Below, one piece after another: positions 7,759 through 15,268 of a DNA stretch of 64,000 nucleotides. Position numbers and translations under genes: made by a program. How positions within the stretch are numbered: the stretch's first letter is position 1; each line of letters opens with the position of its first letter. This stretch comes from M3007 sp044230315 (GTDB lineage: Bacteria; Bacteroidota; Bacteroidia; Chitinophagales; Saprospiraceae), in NCBI GenBank assembly GCA_044230315.1, contig JBGARJ010000025.1, forward strand, positions 11,944 to 75,943, given 5' to 3'. The notes below the pieces were generated by a model. The model searched no databases, was not told the DNA's origin, and worked only from the letters and a program-made list of their open reading frames with translations.

Positions 7759-9792
7759 ATGGCAAAGAAAAATCTGCCCACTTATCGCAAACAAATCCGA
7801 CCGGTTACGCCGGCAAGGCCGTTCAAGCCTGCACCCAAAACGCCGGCAGTGTCCGGGCCCCGTTTAGAAGCCGAGGGCTGGCTGAAATGGGCGTTGATCG
7901 CGCTGGCCATCACGGCAGCCTGTTACCTGCCGTCGTTGTCGAACAAACTGGTCAACTGGGATGATGACGCCAACCTGATAGAAAACCCCAATTTGCAGCG
8001 CATCGATGGGGAAAGCCTGCGGAATATTTTTGATATAGAAAAAGGCGCCGTGATCGGCAACTATAACCCGCTGCCCATTTTCACCTTTGCATTGGAGAAA
8101 TTGGCAACAGGCGAATTTAACACCACTCTGATCCACTTTGACAACCTCCTCCTGCACTTGCTGACGGTATTTTTTGCCATGCGGCTGTTGTTACACATGG
8201 GAATCGGCACAGGCGGGGCTTTCATAGGTGGCTTGTTATTTGGGATACACCCCATGCGAGTCGAGTCGGTGGCCTGGGCAACCGAACGGAAGGACGTGCT
8301 GTTCGCTGTGTTCTTTTTTGCCGCACTCATGTATTATGTGCGCTGGATAAAGGCGGAGGGTGAGGAAAACAGCAAACGCACACGGTATTATGTGATCATG
8401 ATCCTGCTGGCGATCCTGTCCTGTTTTTCAAAGGTGCAAGCCGTTACCCTGCCATTGTCGATGCTGGCGCTGGACTACTGGTTCCGGCGCCCCCTCCGGT
8501 TCAACCTGATCCTCGAAAAAACGCCGTTCTGGTTAGTCTCGCTAGCTTTCGGTATCATCAACCTGATAACCCTGAAAGCGGAGGGTTCAACCGACGATGA
8601 AATTACCCATTTCAACTTCCTCGACCGCTTGTGTATCGGCGCCTATTCCTTTTGTGTGTACCTGTATAAGCTGTTTATCCCATATCCCATGTCGCCGCTG
8701 TATCCCTACCCGCGCCCGCTGCCGATCTGGGTGTACCTGTCGCCGATCCTGTTTTTTGCGGTGTGGTTCGGGATTTACCGTTTGTGGAAACAAGACCGCC
8801 GGATGTGGGTATTTGGCATGTTGTTCTTCTTTTTTAATGTAATGTTCCTCTTGCAGGTGCTGGGCGCCGGTCAGGGATTTTTGGCCGACCGGTTTACCTA
8901 CGTGCCCTATTTCGGCTTTTTTGCGCTGGCTGCGTGGTTGTACGATCAATATGGAAATGACCCGAAGTGGGGCGGTAATTTGAAGGTGGCGGCAGGACTA
9001 ATTTTTCCGGTATTTGCGATCTGGACGGTTTTTCAGGTCCGGATTTGGAAAGACGGCGGCACGCTTTGGACGCATGTTATGAAATATGAGCAGGATAAAA
9101 ACTCGTTGCCGTATTGGAACCGGGGGCAGTTTTTGCGCAGCAAGGGTAATTATGATCTGGCCTTGCAGGATTATTCCAAAGCCATTACCATTGAGCCGAA
9201 GAACCCCGAACTACACAACAGCCGGGGCAAAACCTACTTCGATATGGCAATGGGCGGGAAATACCCTCAAAAAGCGGTGGAATATACCCAAAAAGCAATT
9301 GCAGACTTTAATGAGGGCCTGAGCAAGCCTAATTTGAAGCCTAAAACGAAATCGGAAATGCTGATCAACCGCGGCGCCGCATTGGCGTCGCAAGGCAAAT
9401 ATGATGTTGCTTTGAAAGATTTGAATGAAGGCGTTTCGGTGGAACCGACCAATAAAAACGGCTACCTGAACCGCTCGCTGGTGTACTTCAATCTGCAGCA
9501 ATACGAGAAGGCGATCGACGATTACACGGAATACCTGAAGTACGACCCGTATAGCGCCAATATTTGGTATGAACGCGGCATGTTGCGCCGGAGTTTGAAC
9601 AAATCACAGGAGGCGCTGGATGATTTGAACCGGGCGATTAAAATGGACCCGACCTTGGGGATCGCTTATATGGAGCGCGCCCGGGCGTATGCCCAAATGG
9701 GAAATAAAGCCGCCGCACAGGCAGACTATCAGCGCGCTCAGCAACAATTTGGGCTGAAGATGCTGGAATATGATCAGCAGCTGATGAAGTAA
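7759..9792 (+). CDS. Polytopic membrane protein with C-terminal TPRs (TMTC / O-mannosyltransferase-like)
   Basis: 677 residues. A basic, proline-rich cytoplasmic start is followed by roughly 10-12 membrane helices (about residues 40-430) and then TPR repeats to the end. Conserved marks of the PMT/TMTC glycosyltransferase fold are visible: an acidic VNWDDDANLIENPNL segment after the first helix, and HPMRVESVAWATERKDVLFAVFF. The TPR part includes KGNYDLALQDYSKAITIEPKNPE and five or six similar units. Related proteins transfer lipid-linked sugars to proteins on the outer face of the membrane. Bacterial homologues are mostly uncharacterised, so substrate and activity are inference. ATG at 7759 was preferred to an upstream non-ATG start at 7741. 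Confidence 0.75.
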   Translation: MAKKNLPTYRKQIRPVTPARPFKPAPKTPAVSGPRLEAEGWLKWALIALAITAACYLPSLSNKLVNWDDDANLIENPNLQRIDGESLRNIFDIEKGAVIGNYNPLPIFTFALEKLATGEFNTTLIHFDNLLLHLLTVFFAMRLLLHMGIGTGGAFIGGLLFGIHPMRVESVAWATERKDVLFAVFFFAALMYYVRWIKAEGEENSKRTRYYVIMILLAILSCFSKVQAVTLPLSMLALDYWFRRPLRFNLILEKTPFWLVSLAFGIINLITLKAEGSTDDEITHFNFLDRLCIGAYSFCVYLYKLFIPYPMSPLYPYPRPLPIWVYLSPILFFAVWFGIYRLWKQDRRMWVFGMLFFFFNVMFLLQVLGAGQGFLADRFTYVPYFGFFALAAWLYDQYGNDPKWGGNLKVAAGLIFPVFAIWTVFQVRIWKDGGTLWTHVMKYEQDKNSLPYWNRGQFLRSKGNYDLALQDYSKAITIEPKNPELHNSRGKTYFDMAMGGKYPQKAVEYTQKAIADFNEGLSKPNLKPKTKSEMLINRGAALASQGKYDVALKDLNEGVSVEPTNKNGYLNRSLVYFNLQQYEKAIDDYTEYLKYDPYSANIWYERGMLRRSLNKSQEALDDLNRAIKMDPTLGIAYMERARAYAQMGNKAAAQADYQRAQQQFGLKMLEYDQQLMK

Positions 9793-9939
9793 ACAGGCAG
9801 GGTTGCTGTCTTTGGAGATGGCTGGACAAGTGGCCGGTCTGTCAGGCGCTCATTGGATAAAGGCCTGGGTTATGGAATGCCTGGGCCGGCCATATGGAGC
9901 GGACGGTGTTGATTTTTTCGAGCCGCCTGGCAGACGGCG

Positions 9940-10926
9940 TTATTTTACTCGGAAATCGAAGGTGATCGTGCCGCATTGCTCGGCTACGTTGGATGGGGCA
10001 AACCGGTATTGCCGGGCCCAGGTTTCGGCTTTGTTGCGCAGGACACTGTCGGTGGTGGTCGAGCCCAGTTGGGTGTAGTCGGAGGATGTGACGTTGCCAT
10101 CGCTATCGACACATACCCGGACGGCTACCCGTCCCGTTTTTTGTGTATCGTCTACCATTTTGGGGCGGCCGGTTACTTTGCGTCCGCCAAGGCCTCCGCC
10201 GATGGATTCTCCAACGCCGGTGCCATCGCCGCCGCCGCTTCCGCCGCCGGTGCCGGCGCTTTTACCAAAGGGGTTGTCGCCGGTACCGCCCGGGATACCC
10301 TGGTTGCCCGGTTTACCGGTGTTGCCCTGGCCAGTACCGGTAGCGCCGGGTTTGCCGAAGGTGCTGCCAAATTGCCCTTTCTTCTTATCGCGTTCGGCTT
10401 GTGCCTGGCGTTGGCGTTCCGCTTCAGCGGCCACCTGGCGCTGGCGTTCGAGTTCAGCGAGGCGTGCTGCCTCCTGTTGTTGCCTGACGCGTTCTTGTTC
10501 CACCTGTTGTTTGCGTTTGGTTTCTTCCTGGGCGCGGCGGACGGCGGCGGCTTCCGGATCGTTGCTAGTAGGGGTATTTTTGGGCACTTCTACTTTATTA
10601 TGGTCGGCAGGCGGTGGTGTTTTGGATGGTGGGGGTGTTGCTGCAGCGGCGCTGGAGCTGGGTTCTTCGGCGGGTTGGGTACTGCTGGGGTCTTCCATTT
10701 GTTGCCCTTGTGGAGCGGGGTTATTGCCCTGGCCTTCGTCGGGCAGACCTGCCGCTGCATTATCACCGCCGCCGCCCCAGTCCAGCAAGATGGCAGGCGC
10801 CTCGGTGATGGGTTCGGAGGAGTGAAAGCGATAAAAATAAAGCAATGCCAGCAGCGCGGCGTGAAAGAGCAGGCTGGTAAGCATGGCTTTGGTGCGATCT
10901 TCTTCCTGACTAGCGATGGCTTTCAT
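9940..10926 (-). CDS. TonB-family energy transducer
   Basis: 328 residues: a cytoplasmic N-terminus, one membrane helix (MLTSLLFHAALLALLYFYRF), then a long periplasmic linker. The linker runs from Pro/Gln/Ser-rich through a charged helical stretch (QEETKRKQQVEQERVRQQQE) to a Gly-rich region, like TolA. The C-terminal domain (GRVAVRVCVDSDGNVTSSDY to the end) is the TonB/TolA beta-alpha-beta fold. Third gene of a minus-strand exbB-exbD-tonB operon (gap to exbD 15 bases). It would carry proton-motive energy from ExbBD to outer-membrane partners, for TonB-dependent uptake or a Tol-like envelope role. Confidence 0.88.
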   Translation of the reverse strand: MKAIASQEEDRTKAMLTSLLFHAALLALLYFYRFHSSEPITEAPAILLDWGGGGDNAAAGLPDEGQGNNPAPQGQQMEDPSSTQPAEEPSSSAAAATPPPSKTPPPADHNKVEVPKNTPTSNDPEAAAVRRAQEETKRKQQVEQERVRQQQEAARLAELERQRQVAAEAERQRQAQAERDKKKGQFGSTFGKPGATGTGQGNTGKPGNQGIPGGTGDNPFGKSAGTGGGSGGGDGTGVGESIGGGLGGRKVTGRPKMVDDTQKTGRVAVRVCVDSDGNVTSSDYTQLGSTTTDSVLRNKAETWARQYRFAPSNVAEQCGTITFDFRVK

Positions 10927-10941
10927 AGCAATGCGTATTTA

Positions 10942-11349
10942 TTACTTTTTGGGATCGGTGGCGAGAATGGTTTTTACCTGGAGCCGGTTGGCGATATCCA
11001 GGATAAAGACAACATTTTCTATGGATGTACCCTTTTCGGCCACAACGGTTATCGTGGTGCCTTTGGGGTCTTTGCCCATGGCTCTGATCCGGGCCTTGAG
11101 GGCATTTTCCACGTTGGCGTCCGGCGTTTTTTTGGTATCGAGGTAATAATTCCCGCTTCTATCGATCGATACTGCCAGGGCGGGCGAGGCCATGGTGGTG
11201 GCGCTGCTCGAAGGCAGTTGGAGGTTCAAGGCATTGGGCGTGACGAACTTGGAGGTCAGCATAAAGAACATGAGCAGCAGGAAGATCACGTCAATCATGG
11301 CTGCCAGGCTGAACTCCGGTTCGACGCGGATGCGGCGTTTTAATCCCAT
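10942..11349 (-). CDS. exbD: Biopolymer transporter ExbD/TolR
   Basis: 135 residues from ATG 11349. A basic N-terminus (MGLKRRIRVEPEFSLAAM) leads into one membrane helix with the essential Asp (AAMIDVIFLLLMFFMLTS). The periplasmic domain ends at residue 135 with VKTILATDPKK. It fits the ExbD/TolR family throughout. It pairs with the upstream ExbB-like protein to form the proton-driven motor. Gap to the ExbB stop is 99 bases. Confidence 0.93.
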   Translation of the reverse strand: MGLKRRIRVEPEFSLAAMIDVIFLLLMFFMLTSKFVTPNALNLQLPSSSATTMASPALAVSIDRSGNYYLDTKKTPDANVENALKARIRAMGKDPKGTTITVVAEKGTSIENVVFILDIANRLQVKTILATDPKK

Positions 11350-11448
11350 TGTTTGCGTTTCAAAGTTTTGTGATTTACGTTTTGTCTCCCGGGCATTTTT
11401 GAAGGCCGGGCGCAACGGATTGGGCGCAACCGAGCCGTCAGCAGCACA

Positions 11449-12153
11449 TTACCGGCTGGGCTCTTGCAGCAGGTCCATAAATTGGGCGGCGGTGTTTTCC
11501 ATTTTAAAGATCACCTTATCGAGGTTGGTGACCAGCAGGTTGAAGCCGGCCATGGCAATAATGGATACGAACAGACCCATGGCGGTAGCAGTAAGCGCGT
11601 GGTAGATACCGTTGGACAACACTTGCGGGGTAATATTAGTTGCCGAGGCCATATCCTGGAAGGAAATGATCAGACCGATCACCGTGCCCAACAGGCCGAT
11701 CATCGGGGCGAGGCCGGAGATGGAGGCGAGCGTAGACAGGTTCTTTTCCAGTTTGAGCAATTCCAGGTTGCCCACGTTTTCGATGGCTTTGTTGATGTCG
11801 TCGAGGGGTTTGCCGATACGGTCAAGCCCTTTTTCCACCATGCGGGCCATTGGGGCGTCCACACTTTGGCACAGGGCTTTGGCCGCCTGCAGGTTGCCGC
11901 TTTCGACGCTGGCCCGGATGCTGTTCATGAAATTATGGTCGACCTGGCCCGCGCGGGTCAGGGTACTGTAGCGCTCTATGATAATGTATACGGCAACGAT
12001 AGACAGGATCAGAAGCACAGTGATTACGATAAGCCCGGAGGTGCTACTACCCAAAATAATATCGAACAAACTTTTGGATTCGGTAGTTGGGGTATCGGCC
12101 GTGGTTACCATTTGGAGAAAAAAGAAGGAGCTCAGGAAGGCGTTAAGCGTCAT
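11449..12153 (-). CDS. exbB: MotA/TolQ/ExbB family proton channel
   Basis: 234 residues with three membrane helices: one near residues 37-58 (GLIVITVLLILSIVAVYIII) and two in the conserved C-terminal domain (GLAPMIGLLGTVIGLIISFQ and the ATAMGLFVSIIAMAGFNLLV region). The GLLGTVIGLI block and the ALTATAMGLFVSI block are ExbB/TolQ hallmarks. First gene of the exbB-exbD-tonB operon. A TAnnTTTG-like box lies about 60 bases upstream. Confidence 0.93.
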   Translation of the reverse strand: MTLNAFLSSFFFLQMVTTADTPTTESKSLFDIILGSSTSGLIVITVLLILSIVAVYIIIERYSTLTRAGQVDHNFMNSIRASVESGNLQAAKALCQSVDAPMARMVEKGLDRIGKPLDDINKAIENVGNLELLKLEKNLSTLASISGLAPMIGLLGTVIGLIISFQDMASATNITPQVLSNGIYHALTATAMGLFVSIIAMAGFNLLVTNLDKVIFKMENTAAQFMDLLQEPSR

Positions 12154-12211
12154 ATAAGTGATGCTGTTAGTTGATGAAACCGTTTGTTTTCTTTTGCGCT
12201 TTAGCGAACGC

Positions 12212-12219
12212 CAAAAGTA
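12212..12219 (-). promoter_or_regulatory. Putative -7 box for the exbB operon
   Basis: Minus-strand TACTTTTG, 59 bases before the ExbB start. No good TTTG at -33, so confidence is modest. Confidence 0.35.
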
Positions 12220-12298
12220 GGTTATTTTGTATTCGGGGTGTTGAATTCCTTAACATTTTTGCCGGGTATGACGGCCTTTGTCTGCCAAATTGCAGGCC

Positions 12299-12340
12299 AA
12301 AAAAATCAGGAGTCACTTGCGGCAACCGAAGTGACTCCTG
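12299..12340 (-). terminator. Minus-strand terminator-like hairpin
   Basis: A perfect 12-bp stem (12307-12318 with 12329-12340) and 10-base loop, followed on the minus strand by A then seven T. It lies 57 bases past the stop of a 30-codon ORF, which is the only candidate gene it could serve. Confidence 0.75.
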
Positions 12341-12396
12341 GTGGTTGGCGGTAGCAAGTCTACCGGGCTAATGCATGGGTGGGGGGTTATCACGCG

Positions 12397-12489
12397 TTAA
12401 TGGCGGGAAACGGCATCCCAGAAATTGACGATTCTGGGTAAGCTCCGCACAAATAACAACGCAGCGAAGGTAACGTACAAAATAAGCAT
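12397..12489 (-). CDS. Possible 30-residue membrane peptide
   Basis: ATG at 12489 opens a 30-codon frame: MLILYVTFAALLFVRSLPRI then VNFWDAVSRH. The first 14 residues are hydrophobic, enough for a short membrane segment, and the rest is amphipathic with basic residues. No family is recognised. Support for a real gene comes from the strong terminator downstream on the same strand; nothing else in the 0.7-kb gap explains that hairpin. No clear promoter was found. An alternative is a small non-coding RNA ending at the same terminator. Confidence 0.35.
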   Translation of the reverse strand: MLILYVTFAALLFVRSLPRIVNFWDAVSRH

Positions 12490-12865
12490 GTGTAGAAACG
12501 GGTTAGATTACTAAAAAAAAGAACACTTCAGATTAAAAGTCAGATGATAATTCCGGGGTCGTCCCAAAGGTGAAAATTTTTTTTCAATTGAAAAAAAAAT
12601 TAAATAAAAGTTTTTGCGAAGCCGGCTTCTAAAAAAAGAGTGCCTGTAGTTTGCCGCTAAAGCGCTACCTTTGCGGCAATAATATTCTTCGTGTGCAAAT
12701 GTGTTCTTCCGTCGGTACGGAACGGTTCAAAGTTTTTATTTGATTCGTTGCGTATCCGGTGGGAGCATATTTGCACATTTTCTTTTTACTGATCTCGGCC
12801 CGGCCGAAGGTAATCAGAGCCGTATATTCTTGAATCTTCATAAGTCAAAAAAAAGTCTTTGGTGC
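12490..12865. other. AT-rich gap upstream of the cysteine-synthase-like gene
   Basis: An A/T-run-rich stretch (about 12565-12615) is followed by TACCTTTG at 12666-12673, a possible -7 box for the gene starting at 12866. The box sits in a small inverted repeat (TTGCCGC ... GCGGCAA, 12651-12679). The leader would be about 185 bases. I recognise no riboswitch in it and no coding frame. Confidence 0.4.
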
Positions 12866-13891
12866 ATGGTTTACAGCAATATTTTAGAAACGATTGGAAA
12901 AACCCCCTTGGTCCGGCTGAACAAAATAGTGGCAGATATTCCGGCTACCGTTTATGCCAAACTTGAAGCATTTAACCCCGGATTGAGCGCCAAAGACCGC
13001 ATTGCCTTGCATATGATCGAACGGGCCGAGCGGCTCGGCAAACTGTTGCCGGGCGGCACCGTGGTGGATGCCACGAGCGGCAATACAGGCTTCAGCCTGG
13101 CCATGGTGTGCGCTATTAAGGGGTACCGATGCGTATTGACGGTGACCAGCAAAATTTCTGAAGACAAACTCAACAACCTGCGCGCCATGGGGGCCGAAGT
13201 GATCCTTTGCCCAAAAGACGCCAAACCCAACGATCCGAATTCGTACTACCGCCGCGCCGAGCAGCTGGCCAAAGAAATCCCCGGCGCCTACTACATCAAC
13301 CAAAACTACAACCCCGAAAATGGCGAAGCGCATTATTTGAGCACAGGCCCCGAAATTTGGGAACAGGCTGAAGGCCGTATTACCTGGTTGATCGGCAGCG
13401 CCAGCACCGGCGGAACCCTGTGCGGCTCGGCCCGGTACCTGCGGGAGCAAAATCCCGATCTCCATGTTGTTGCCGTCGATGCCTATGGCTCCGTCCTCAA
13501 AAAATACCATGAAACCGGCGTGTATGACGAAAGCGAAATCTATTCCTACCGGATCGAAGGGACCGGCAAGAACATTATACCCGGCAATGTCGATTTTGAA
13601 CTGATCGACCGGTTTGTCAAAGTTACCGATCAGGACAGTGCCCTCAAGGCGCGGGCCCTGGCACGGCAGGAAGGCATACTGGCCGGCTACTCCAGCGGCG
13701 CTGCGCTTCAATGCCTCGAACAAATTAAAGACGAACTAACCGAAGATGACGTGGTAGTGCTGATCTTTGCCGACCACGGTTGCAAGTATGTAACCAAGGT
13801 GTTCAACGATGCGTGGATGGTTGGCGAAGGATTTATCGCCGCAGATGAAACAGAGTTGAAAGCTGTTCCTGAACAAGGTTTCAAGGTTTAA
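12866..13891 (+). CDS. PLP-dependent cysteine synthase / cystathionine beta-synthase-like enzyme
   Basis: 341 residues from ATG 12866 (MVYSNILETIGKTPLVRLNK); upstream in-frame sequence is not family-like. The PLP lysine is in NPGLSAKDR (K43), and the phosphate/substrate loop is SGNTG (71-75). A glycine-rich PLP-phosphate loop (GSASTGGTLCG) and the EGTGKNIIPGNVD segment are present. The latter and the GILAGYSSGAAL block resemble the core of bacterial cystathionine beta-synthases, but no C-terminal CBS pair is present. Likely makes cysteine from O-acetylserine and sulfide, or cystathionine from serine and homocysteine; the two cannot be separated here. The last five codons lie inside the GGTTTCA repeat array. 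Confidence 0.85.
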   Translation: MVYSNILETIGKTPLVRLNKIVADIPATVYAKLEAFNPGLSAKDRIALHMIERAERLGKLLPGGTVVDATSGNTGFSLAMVCAIKGYRCVLTVTSKISEDKLNNLRAMGAEVILCPKDAKPNDPNSYYRRAEQLAKEIPGAYYINQNYNPENGEAHYLSTGPEIWEQAEGRITWLIGSASTGGTLCGSARYLREQNPDLHVVAVDAYGSVLKKYHETGVYDESEIYSYRIEGTGKNIIPGNVDFELIDRFVKVTDQDSALKARALARQEGILAGYSSGAALQCLEQIKDELTEDDVVVLIFADHGCKYVTKVFNDAWMVGEGFIAADETELKAVPEQGFKV

Positions 13892-14275
13892 TAAGGTTTC
13901 AAATGGTTTCAGGGTTTCAGGAGGTTTCAGGGTTTCAGGAGGTTTCAAGGTTTCAAGTGGTTTCAGGGTTTCAGGGTTTCAAGGTTTCAGGAGGTTTCAG
14001 GGTTTCAAATGGTTTCAGGGTTTCAAATGGTTTCAGGAGGTTGCAGAGTTGCAAATGATACCGTTAGGTCAAAATAAAGCAGTTTAATACCACATTCATA
14101 TTACACTGAAACTTTGAAACCATTTGAAACCCTGAAACCTTGAAACCTCCTGAAACCATTTGAAACCTTGAAACCTCCTGAAACCTTGAAACCCTGAAAC
14201 CATTTGAAACCTCCTGCAACCTTGAAACCCTGAAACCACTTGCAACCTTGAAACCTCCTGCAACCCTGAAACCAT
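13877..14275. repeat. Inverted array of GGTTTCA / TGAAACC heptamers
   Basis: The left arm (13877-14058) holds 17 exact GGTTTCA copies in one direction, spaced so that each unit is 8 or 10 bases (tails A, G, AAT, GGA, AGT). A 48-base non-repeat spacer follows. The right arm (14107-14275) holds 15 exact copies of the reverse complement TGAAACC plus TGCAACC variants. Together they form a ~0.4-kb imperfect palindrome. It begins inside the last codons of the cysteine-synthase-like gene and stops 24 bases before the next ATG (14299). The units are too short and too regular for CRISPR, with no unique spacers. Confidence 0.95.
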
Positions 14276-14298
14276 AAAAATTCGCAACTATTCACAGT

Positions 14299-15153
14299 AT
14301 GAAACTCTTGCCGATCGAGCGCCGTTCGGGCCTCACCCGCGAAGAATTTATTGAAAATTATCTCAAGCCAAAACGCCCCGTAGTCTTTACGGACCTGGCC
14401 AAAGACTGGCCAGCCACGCAAAAATGGACTTTTGAATTCCTCCAGCAACATTACGGCCAACTGGACGTGCCTATCGTTGGGTCGGACTACCACAAGCCCG
14501 GCCCCAACTACATGAAGAGCCATATCACCATGAAGTTTGGCGAATACCTGGACCTCATTCAAAAGGGCCCGACGGAATACCGGATTTTCCTTTGGAACAT
14601 TTTCGACCACGCCCGCGAGTTGATCCACGACGTCAGCAATCCAACGATCTGCGACGGCTGGGTGGATAAATACCCCTTCATGTTCTTTGGCGGCGCGGGG
14701 GCCGTTACCAACCTGCACTACGACATCGACTGTTCCAACGTCTTCCATACACACTTTTGGACGCGCAAGCACATCGTGCTGTTCGACCAGAACCAGAATT
14801 CCCTGCTTTACCAGCATCCGTATACCGTACAAAGCCATGTTAATCCCCTGAAACCCGACTTCGAGCGGTTCCCGGCGCTCGACAAAGCCGTGGGCCATGA
14901 GACCATCCTGACCCATGGCGAAACGCTGTACATCCCTTCGCTCTGGTGGCATTATATCGTGTACATGGACGGCGGCTTTTCGATCAGCCTGCGCTCGCGC
15001 GACAGTGTTTTTACGCAGGCCAAAGGCTTGTGGAACATTGCGCGGCATTTCATGATCGACAAGGGCATGAACGCAGTCATGGGACCCAAATGGAAATCCT
15101 GGAAAGAAGAACAGGCCAAGAAACGCGCCCAGGAAGCCATGCAGGCTGCCTGA
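14299..15153 (+). CDS. Cupin-like (JmjC/cupin_8) domain protein
   Basis: 284 residues. The N-terminal PKRPVVFTDLAKDWPATQKW stretch is typical of cupin_8/JmjC-type proteins (FIH-like). A metal-binding pattern of the 2-oxoglutarate/Fe(II) type is seen: NLHYDIDCSNVFH supplies His and Asp, and the distal His may come from the LYIPSLWWHYI block. The C-terminal ~40 residues are basic and helical (WKSWKEEQAKKRAQEAMQAA). It may be a protein or small-molecule hydroxylase; substrate is unknown. Its start lies 24 bases after the inverted heptamer array, and a terminator follows its stop. Confidence 0.78.
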   Translation: MKLLPIERRSGLTREEFIENYLKPKRPVVFTDLAKDWPATQKWTFEFLQQHYGQLDVPIVGSDYHKPGPNYMKSHITMKFGEYLDLIQKGPTEYRIFLWNIFDHARELIHDVSNPTICDGWVDKYPFMFFGGAGAVTNLHYDIDCSNVFHTHFWTRKHIVLFDQNQNSLLYQHPYTVQSHVNPLKPDFERFPALDKAVGHETILTHGETLYIPSLWWHYIVYMDGGFSISLRSRDSVFTQAKGLWNIARHFMIDKGMNAVMGPKWKSWKEEQAKKRAQEAMQAA

Positions 15154-15192
15154 GCCGCGCGTAAAGTGCCATTGAATTCCGAAAAATCAAAC

Positions 15193-15229
15193 AAGACCTG
15201 CAAGGTGCCTGATCCTTGCAGGTCTTTTC
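15193..15229 (+). terminator. Terminator after the cupin-like gene
   Basis: A 13-bp stem AAGACCTGCAAGG (15193-15205) with CCTTGCAGGTCTT (15214-15226), 8-base loop, then a short T run. Confidence 0.85.
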
Positions 15230-15268
15230 TAAAACCATTATTGTTATTCAAAATTCGCAACCAATAGC

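Noticed and set aside
12490..12865. Riboswitch before the cysteine-synthase-like gene
   Set aside because: The leader is long and AT-rich but I see no known aptamer core (SAM, T-box or cobalamin patterns).
13877..14275. CRISPR array
   Set aside because: Units are 8-10 bases, orientation flips halfway, there are no unique spacers and no cas genes nearby.
14101..15048. Long minus-strand frame across the repeat array and the cupin gene, rich in GFK/RRF repeats
   Set aside because: Its repeat-rich end is a translation of the TGAAACC array and the rest is antisense to a clear cupin-8 gene.
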